NCBI RefSeq assembly: GCF_021155775.2
Contig: NC_060237.1
Coordinates: 1,924,501-1,988,500 of the forward strand
Source: Neodiprion pinetum
Lineage: Eukaryota; Arthropoda; Insecta; Hymenoptera; Diprionidae
DNA: 64,000 nucleotides
Direction of reading: 5' to 3'
The position numbers and the translations under genes are program-made. Shown piece after piece: positions 56,409 to 64,000 of this stretch (its first letter is position 1; each line of letters begins with the position of its first letter). Under the pieces are notes generated by a model, which saw only the letters and a program-made list of their open reading frames with translations, was not told the origin of the DNA and did not search any database.

Positions 56409-57894
56409 GCCCTCCCTTCACCCCCTCGCCCAAACATCCCGCTTTTTCGAGAGAGAAGAAGAAGGAAAAAAAGAAGGCACGACGAAACCGTTCCGCGAAT
56501 TTTCCATTTCTTCGGGACCCTCGAGTTTTCGCACTCGTTTCATCATCGTAAAACTTGTTGTCTTTCGTTAAAGTTAAACCGCAATTAGAATTATTCAAAG
56601 ATCCGATTTGTAATTCGGGATGTGGAAAAAAAAAACTTTTCTCCGTATACTTGCGTAAGGTAGACGTTTGCGCGTTGTTATAACAACAGCGTGGATATCA
56701 CGCAGGTGAAATCTTTTCCAAGTTTCTAATGCGGAACAGAGAATAGCGATAAATTTAAACCCCAGTGCAGAGCTTCCCAGCCAACGCCTTTGTGAAGCGT
56801 GTTGAAGGGAAACCGGGAGGAGAGGGAGGAGGTACGGGCCTCGTAAATAATTCCGGTAGCGTTATATACGCACCTTGTGTGTTCTCATTGTGCGTACATT
56901 CCTAGGCACAATGCATGTAACCCCTAAGAAGCTGGATTGAAATATAGATGATTATACGCCTCGCACATGTATGCATAATCCATGTACCTATGTTTAATAA
57001 AGCTCATTGAAATCGAGCTCGTGAGTTGTGGGTTGCAGGTTGAGAGCGATCTTTCAAAATCGTTGGAAATCATATTCGATACAAATGTGATACAAATGTG
57101 AAACAAACGAAACAAATTGCGATAAGCCGAAAATTTATTCAAAAGGACGAACGCTGTTGCGAATCCATCATGAATGTCACTCATTCCTGATTCACGCGCG
57201 CTTCCTCCTATATTTTCACCAAATTCCACGTGATACTCGAGCCACGAATATTTCGCATTCCGTGTAGTTATATACGTTATGTATAAAAATTGAAATGCAA
57301 ACTGACAGGGATGGATGCAAATTGTAGACTCGGAGAAACTTTTCCTCCCTTCGTAACAAAATCAATACAATAAAATCACTCTTATAGGGTCAAATTCTTA
57401 TGCTTGACGGAAATTTTTATTAAATTTACAATTAAAAAATAAATGGCAATCGTCATGTTTAAAAAAATATGTCAGAAAAAGTAATTGCGTAAAGTTTGCG
57501 ATTGAACAGGGAATCCTGCGGAATGTTTGAAATCGGTATTCCTGCACGTAGATACGAGCATATTTACATAATATACATATAGTACCTACAGATAGACGAC
57601 GAATATCACAATGTTCGGAACATAGTTATAAATGCAGAGAAATGTGCACGCCAGAAATTCCTGTTCAGCAACAGCATCAGCATCAGCGTAGCGACCAATC
57701 GTTAGCGGTATTAAACGCGTATAATAAGTGAGATTATGAAACAATGGATCGTCGTCGCGGATAATGTGGGAGGGGATGCAAAGTTGGGAAACTACGGCCT
57801 CGCTGAACGTCGGATAATTTCTGGATAATATACGCGTCCGTTTAAATAGGTGCGAGGCGCGGCATCGCCGATGAGAAATGGGACGAGGATCAGG

Positions 57895-57966
57895 ACGAGG
57901 AAATGAAATGGGAATGGAGGATGGAGGATGGAGAAGGGAGGAGGGAGGAGGGAGCGAAGGAGAACA
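57895..57966 (+). other. polypurine tract with GGAGG repeats
   Basis: Seventy bases almost all purine, with ATGGAGG repeats followed by GGGAGGAGGGAGGAGGGAG. Three close GGG runs, with a further GGG upstream, make a G-quadruplex or triplex-forming candidate. Confidence 0.7.
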
Positions 57967-58008
57967 AGGCAGATCCGCGAGCTGCGGCGATAGCGGAGGA
58001 TCGTCGAA

Positions 58009-58058
58009 TAGACAGACGGACAGACGGAGGGACGAACGGACGGACGGATGAGGGAGGG
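58009..58058. repeat. degenerate (GGAC/GACG)n tandem repeat
   Basis: GACAGACG-, GGACAGACG-, GGACGAACG- and GGACGGACG-type units in series, continuing the purine-rich block. Confidence 0.75.
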
Positions 58059-58718
58059 AGAGAAAAAGAGGATAAGAGAGAAGAGCCGGCCAGCGAAAAC
58101 CCGGCAATATTGGAAACGTGAAATTGAGCGTGCATAAAAGTTCTAGATAACGATCCTCTCGACCGACGACTCCTCACTTCGTTTTGTATCAGGTTCGATT
58201 TATCCTAATCATCGACGTTTTCGAGCTTGATTTCCACTGGGACACACCCGCCGCCGTCCTCCGCCTATCGCTTCTGGAATCCCGAATAAAAGCTATAAAA
58301 GACAAAAGAGCATGCCGGATTTTCCTTCTCTCTCTCTCTCTTCGAAACCCACTCGCTCGATTCTCGTTTCCCTCATTTCGTTGCCTCCTTCTTTCCCTCC
58401 TCGTCCCCCGTTTGTCACGCCAACTCGCGGCATCATTGCAGCCTCTTCGTCCTTCGTCACCAAATTTTAAATCGCCGTTTCGGACTTACCTACCTCCTTA
58501 TTGTATACCAAATGTAAGGGAATTGACAACTGTGTAAAATGGTTTGGAAGATGGAAAACTACTGTATTGCGAATTAAACGGTCAGATTATCGTTCGTATA
58601 TTTTTAAGTTGTACGCAACAACCAAAGATGAATAAAATTGATAAAAGCTCCAAATTTTTTCCAAAAAATAATTAAAAGTTATCGAATTTCCTTGGCTATG
58701 ATAAATTGGTATCAAGTA

Positions 58719-58976
58719 GACTGTTAAAAATAATTGTGAATTTACTACACATTTACTGTACAAACAGTCCATTCACGGATTCAGGTTGCAAATTTACAAA
58801 TTCGGTGCAGCGACGTAAATTATTGCGTATTTGTCTCAAATTTACAATGAAAATTTTTGATTTTACTAATTTTATAAGGCGAAAACAAAAAAAAAAAAAA
58901 AAGTAATTTGAATTCACTAAATCGTATAATAAATTTAACGTATACTTGAATTCACTTACAGAAATTTTTAACAGTG
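58719..58976. mobile_element. candidate TA-flanked MITE (Tc1/mariner-like ends)
   Basis: The left end GACTGTTAAAAAT (58719-58731) and the right end, read on the minus strand, CACTGTTAAAAAT (58976-58964) match at 12 of 13 positions. Both are bordered on the outside by TA (58717-58718 and 58977-58978). Similarity continues inward as TTGTGAATTTAC against CTGTAAGTGAATT. The 258-bp interior is AT-rich, repeats GTAAATT/AATTTAC words and has no transposase. TA target duplication with CACTG-type ends fits the Tc1/mariner superfamily (established knowledge). The assignment here is inference. Confidence 0.55.
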
Positions 58977-58979
58977 TAT

Positions 58980-60910
58980 TTCATTGTTAAAAATCAGAAG
59001 CTCATTCCTAAAAAAAAAAAATTAGATACACCTGAGCTAACAAAATCAAATCTCTGAATTTCATTCAGCGTTCTTAAGCGAGCATTGAGCAAAAGAAGGG
59101 GGGATAAAAATGAGGAGAATCAGGTACGTCAACAAAAGCGTTAAATATTTAATTTACAAGACAAATTATATTATTCGATACCTATATACATGCATGTATG
59201 TATGTGTATATGTATAATACGTCACACATACACACACATCTGCGCATCGATTTTCAGCGTACGCTGGATTTGCCTGCCAAGGCGTGCAGAATCCTAAATT
59301 CGAAGTGACAAAGACATCATCGTGGCTTTTGTTGGTGTGTATTAAATTTAGCGTTCGAATCGAATCACGCCTGTTCGACAGTGTGCACGCCGTCCGATGC
59401 GAATATGTACTCCTATTCACAATCAGACAGGGCTGAAGAATTTGTATTGAAAAAGGTGGCTCTCTCCCCCTCCCGCCGCCCCTGATTCACGAGAGAGGAG
59501 AGAGAGAGAATCGGCAGACACGCGGGCGAATCCTCATCATTTTTCGTTTCACCCACGGGTCCACAATTTCTATCACAGTTTTTGTCGAATAAAAAAAAAA
59601 AAGAAAAAGGAAAACACAAAAACGCGTCAAAACCATAGAGGTGAAAAGCAAAATTTGAATAAAAATAAAAATTTCGATAACCGTACAGAACACGGTCTTT
59701 GTTTCCTCCTATTTTTCCCTCTGTTTTGCATTCCAAGTTTGTAGTTCGCGATTGCGCTATATTTTCATCTTCGCCGTGCGTTATCGACAAAAGTTCAACG
59801 TAAAAAGTTAAAATAGCTCGGTACTTGACTATTTCGCTCGCCCTGTGACGTTGCAAAGTCCCAACATTGATTGCTGCGCTAATCCCAAGGATACCTACAT
59901 TACCGACCGACACAAATATTTCCAATTTTTACATCCTATTCGCGAGTAAAACAAAAACTCCACTGTATTATAAATGCTGATAAGATTGTAAATCAATAAC
60001 AATATGTTAACATATCGGTTTCAATTATCATAACTATTGTATACCTGATCAAAACAGATTACATATTTTTTTTTTGTAATTTTTTTTACTTCATAACTAT
60101 CCCTACAGGAAACACGAGACACAAATTTGTTGTGTATAATAATTACACCTGCATACATGTATACATATACACTCAACGTGACGTGTACGTTACATCTGTG
60201 TATATGTACGTATACTCGTATATATATAAGTGTATGAAATTTATTTTGCCGAGATGATAAATCATTGAAACCACATCCCCGATTTTCCCAGCCCCGTTAA
60301 GGGGGCGGAGTAGCCACCGTGGCTCGATTATTTCTATTCCATAATTACCCTTGTGCCGGACACGGTAAAATACGAGCGCCCGCAGGTTTACAATACCCTA
60401 ATTACCCTACGAACCCTGCCTTTCACCCTCCCTTTAGGTTTCGCCTAACTTTTGCCCACCGACACCTTGGAAAATTCGCTGCTGCAGCTTAGAAAAATAT
60501 AGAACGACCTGGTGCGGGAACGTGACAAGAAGGTATTTAAAAAGTTTATCGCTGACGCGGTACCGTTAACTAGTGATGAAACGAAAAATCACACCTCAAG
60601 AGATAGAATATAAGCTTCTATTTTCACTGTCTAGTTCCTGCAACTTTGGTTATAAATCTGCAAATGTGAAAACAAAAAAATGTTTTACGATAAAATATAA
60701 TTGTCATGTACCGGTTTTTAATTCCGATTGTCAACATAATGAAACAAAAATCAGAATTTATAAAATTTGACGAAATTTAACATCTACACTATTTTTTCCA
60801 CCGTACGTTATACAAACGAACGATGATTTCTGTACGACGAATATCGTACGGCTGAAATATCTGCGAAATTCTAGTAGACATTCGCATAATGATTCGCGAT
60901 GTCGTTCGAG
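58980..60910. other. non-coding stretch
   Basis: AT-rich. A ATTGTTAAAAAT word at 58984-58995 repeats the adjacent MITE end. CA and TA dinucleotides lie near 59190-59245, a T run near 60069 and a palindrome ATATGTTAACATAT at 60002-60015. A minus frame of 170 codons (59413-59925) is Phe-rich over A-rich DNA and starts with an ATG, but it has no recognisable content. Confidence 0.5.
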
Positions 60911-60917
60911 TAACAAT

Positions 60918-61053
60918 AAATTTTGACAGCTGCCAGTGGCGGTTACGCTCAACTTCGATCATTCCCCGATAAGCAATTTTTACAAATAAATACATTTGCA
61001 ATATGTTTTTGGTGGCAAAAATTCACCGACAGTCACCGACAGCTGTCAAATTT
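60918..61053. mobile_element. short inverted-repeat element, GACAGCTG ends
   Basis: The left end AAATTTTGACAGCTGCC and the right end, read on the minus strand, AAATTTGACAGCTGTC match at nearly all positions. They are 136 bp apart with an AT-rich interior and no ORF. The right arm also holds a direct repeat of CACCGACAG (61024-61041). This could be a very small MITE or a composite palindrome. No target duplication is obvious. Confidence 0.4.
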
Positions 61054-61059
61054 TTTTTT

Positions 61060-64000
61060 AGATTCCATACATCGCGGCGACCTGTAACCTCCACTTAAAA
61101 CAGTTGATTATCCTAACAAGTGAACTGCTTTTACTCAAGAATCTTAGCGCATGCGCGTTACTCTACTCGACCGTTGGCTACTCAATCTCTATATGAAGCG
61201 GATGGCAGTCCGACATTTGCAAAATACATGTATGATAAACCCCCCCCCCCCTTTAACACCGATACCTAAGGGTAGAGATGTTCTCTCCTGGAGGATGCAA
61301 GTCAAACCAAAGCAAACCAAATTCAATCTAATCTGACCCAAGACCCGCACCGTACACGAGTCTGTACATACATATATAGTATATAATATGTATACATTAT
61401 ACATGTATATATATTATAACGAAGGTACCTTCTCACCCTGTATATTTAAACAAGGGAATCTTAGCCCTCTAAGATGAAAGCACGTTACGAATAGACGAAT
61501 TACTTGGTTGCTGCGCGAACCGGCATTATTGTAAAAACAGTCTTTCAGCGGTACTGACCACGCATTTTCTTGAATGTACGATTTTGCTCCGTTACCATCC
61601 GTTTTGCTGCATTTGCTTTATTATCGGAGAAGCCCGTTGACGAATCTTTCCACCCCACCCCCAAAATCGACTTTAAATAATTCACAAACAATCACTTGAT
61701 TTATTTAATATTTCCTCTCTCTCTCGGTGTGTATTTTATCGTAAGAGTAATAATGTTCCGAAGAATCTGATAACTGTCAGGTCATACAATTAGTGGGAAT
61801 TAGTGCTACTGTTTAAAAATAACACGCATCATCGTGCCATGCGATCAATCCGGACGAATTTCAGTTCCATACATACGTAGAATGTTGTATTACATAATAA
61901 TATTGCCGAACCGCCGTGATGCGCAATCTCTGTATAAATCTCCAGATGTAATCATCGGATAGGCGCAAACGCGTAACGAACGGTGTCAGGAACGTGATTA
62001 CGCTTAGCCGAAATGAGGTGGAACTGCGGTGAACAGAGAACCGGACGAATTGCGACCCCGTCTCGTCGTGTTGACGGGTGTATTGCGAAATTAGCGTATA
62101 TGTACCGCGGAACAATGGACTCTATCTGTGTTCGCTGTGACTATTCCCTGTACTCCGTACCTCCTCCCTCCCCCTCCCTCCCCCTCCCTCTCTTTCCCTC
62201 TCGACGTCAAATCCGCAATGTCAATTCTCCGCATAGTCGCAATAGGACTGCTCGGCAGCTTCCGCGTCATACGAAACTCGCTGCAGACCAAACATTGAAC
62301 GTCCTGTTCGAAAATATGTATCAAGGGTGCCCGTACACGTACACATTTATACCTATGTCGTATACCGCTGTTCTGTAGTTGAAAGAAAAAAAAAAAAAAA
62401 CAGCCAACTATTCCGCTGCGATCCTCCAGTCAGTATGCAGGATTTACTCCGCGTAACGCAAAGAATAGTCACATAAAATGAAATGGGAAATAAAATGGGA
62501 AATGAAGGTATCCTACGCGTTTCCAACGTATATTCGCAATATCTGTGAGAGTATGTTAATAATACCTGTGTCATGTAGGTGCTGCTGCTGCACAGTTTCG
62601 AAACCGTCGATGATATTGTACGTTAATAGTCCTTGCGGCAAAAGATTTAGAGTTGAATAAAAAAATTTTCTCAATTTTTTGAGAACTTTTGGAACTTTGA
62701 GAGGTCGTGCGTTGTTTGTTCGAAATGTTTGAAGTGCTGGGAAAAATATGAGAAAAAATCGCCCCGTCAAGGAACGGGTGTCAAAATGATCGGGATGAAA
62801 AATAAAAGATGTTCGAGATTTTTAATAAATGACAATTTTAAGTATAGATTTGAATAATCGTAAGAAATTAACGGTTGTGAGAAAAAATCTGACTAATTAA
62901 ACAGTGCTTTTTTGTGACCGTATGAATAATCGTCGGTCGAGTTGACATGGAATGCCCCATGTACAGTACACATACATCCAAATTAGAGAAAATGTACTGG
63001 CAGATTGTACACTTTAGGATTATCTCGGCACATATATACATATAATACATATTTACATTAGAATCCTCTAATTTCGATCTCGCGAACTTCGTAATCCGTG
63101 CACACAGCAGAAAATACATACACCGTGTACATAACTTCACGTACCGTATATGGTATAGGTACATACATAGGCGATGCATGTAAGTAGACATACTTGAATC
63201 TCGAGAGTAATTAAGGTGTTTTCAACTCAGTGAGTTATAATAAAATCCGCCGGAAAATTTCAATAATGTAATGTTCATATATTATTCGTATTCGTTTATT
63301 CAATGATTTGATATTTTTTTCTACTTTATACCGAATAACGAATTTAAATCTTGTTGAGAATGAAAAGGACAGTACCAAGCGTTCGCTCGTTACGTGAAAA
63401 TATTAAATCAAATAATTATATCGTCACGGTGAGTGGATATATCGCTAAATTTAATAGGTAGATAGATAGGCGCGGTAATATAATGCCTAAAACGTATAAA
63501 ACCGAAAAGCACGAAAAGAGGAAGTGGCGACGGGGCCGCGGAAGGAAAAGTGCGAGGATGATTGGGGGGAAGAACGGGAAGAAGGTGCGCTTCGCTACTC
63601 TCGGTAATTGAATTAGAGGCGTTCATCCGGCGCCCCTCCTATAACCACCCCTGGCCAACTTATCGAGGTGGGGACAAATAATTGTTTATATTTCCATAAA
63701 ATTAATGCCAGGTATTTGGGACAAAGTCTAATACTAACAATAATCGGAACAGTGCCAAAGGCTTCCCATCACCGACCCGCCCTTAAGCAACGATCCTACG
63801 CCGCGTGACGTGTTGAACGTACGTATACATCATTACTTCCTAGCGTATCGAGAATTACGAAGGTAAGGAGATAAAGCGAAAAATTAGGATTGGCTGGAAT
63901 TTGAAAGTTAGACGGTAAGACAGCGAATGAAAAGATGGGTGAGGTTGCAAACAAGGTGAGAAAAAATTCTTAGTAAAACGGAAGCAATAGTAAATCACGA
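61060..64000. other. non-coding stretch to the window end
   Basis: Holds a C run (61240-61251), AT tracts near 61370-61415, a CT-rich tract at 62161-62212, a poly-A run near 62388-62402, and a small perfect hairpin TTCTCAA-TTTT-TTGAGAA at 62668-62685. Short frames only. No gene or RNA gene is supported. Confidence 0.5.
62161..62212 (-). other. C-rich tract; minus-strand G-quadruplex motif
   Basis: CTCC and CCCTCCCC repeats. Read on the minus strand there are at least five runs of three to five G separated by single A bases within about 30 bases. Plus-strand frames through it read Pro/Ser/Leu and are not genes. Confidence 0.7.

Larger units (their letters stand above)
56410..58715. other. non-coding stretch
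   Basis: No gene supported. It includes a polypurine block (57895-57966) and a GACG-rich repeat (58009-58058) listed separately, and a short direct repeat of GATACAAATGTG near 57076. Frames at 57586-58177 (minus) and 57903-58121 (plus) are shadows of the purine block. Confidence 0.5.

Noticed and set aside
56057..56598. Several frames of 77-164 codons around 56.1-56.6 kb
   Set aside because: They cross a 22-base C run and A-rich purine tracts. Composition is Pro or Lys/Arg low complexity in each frame.
57586..58177. Minus-strand Ser/Pro/Leu-rich frames up to 173 codons
   Set aside because: They are shadows of the polypurine tract at 57.9-58.06 kb.
62661..62700. Hairpin followed by T-rich sequence resembling a bacterial terminator
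   Set aside because: The context is eukaryotic. A 7-bp stem is expected by chance and there is no upstream gene.
1..64000. CRISPR arrays, rRNA, phage or bacterial operons
   Set aside because: No regularly spaced repeats, no conserved rRNA blocks and no tandem same-strand ORFs with ribosome binding sites were seen.

Overview
This is a stretch of eukaryotic nuclear DNA, most likely from an insect. Long AT-rich non-coding tracts, many dinucleotide and trinucleotide microsatellites, (GA)n tracts, undepleted CpG by eye, and short terminal-inverted-repeat elements all point that way. The abundance of CpG and of short TA-flanked elements fits Hymenoptera (a sawfly-like genome is my best guess), but this is inference. 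I see no bacterial gene layout, rRNA, tRNA, CRISPR array or operon.

No protein family could be recognised anywhere in the window. Most of it reads as intergenic or intronic DNA, probably flanking or inside one or more large genes. I list about fourteen ORFs or possible exons because they have a real ATG, a GC-rich third codon position or canonical-looking splice sites. All are low confidence, and none has a domain I can name.

Layout. 1-2.2 kb: a copy of a dispersed repeat, a perfect 19-bp hairpin, an (AGCTC)n tract and two possible exons on opposite strands. 2.2-19.7 kb: AT-rich non-coding DNA with microsatellites, a 29-base G run and two copies of a short TIR family. 19.7-20.3 kb: a candidate TIR element of about 590 bp. 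20.5-21.0 kb: a cluster of ACGTCA motifs leading into a GC-rich block. 24.7-28.5 kb: a block poorer in microsatellites with possible exons, a strong G-quadruplex motif and the start of the most coding-like segment of the window. 28.2-32.2 kb: a GC- and CpG-rich island with long overlapping ORFs on both strands; it is the best candidate for a promoter or first-exon region. The most interesting gene hypothesis is a two-exon minus-strand gene (30253 down to 28196). 35.0-36.0 kb: a small possible first exon and a possible terminal exon. 51.3-52.5 kb: two plus-strand ORFs, one of 174 codons. The rest up to 64 kb is non-coding, with two more MITE-like elements at 58.7 and 60.9 kb.

The best supported novel content is the set of short inverted-repeat elements, which have several related copies within the window, and the GC island. 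The decisive tests are RNA-seq or protein alignment for the exons and a repeat search of the source genome for the elements.
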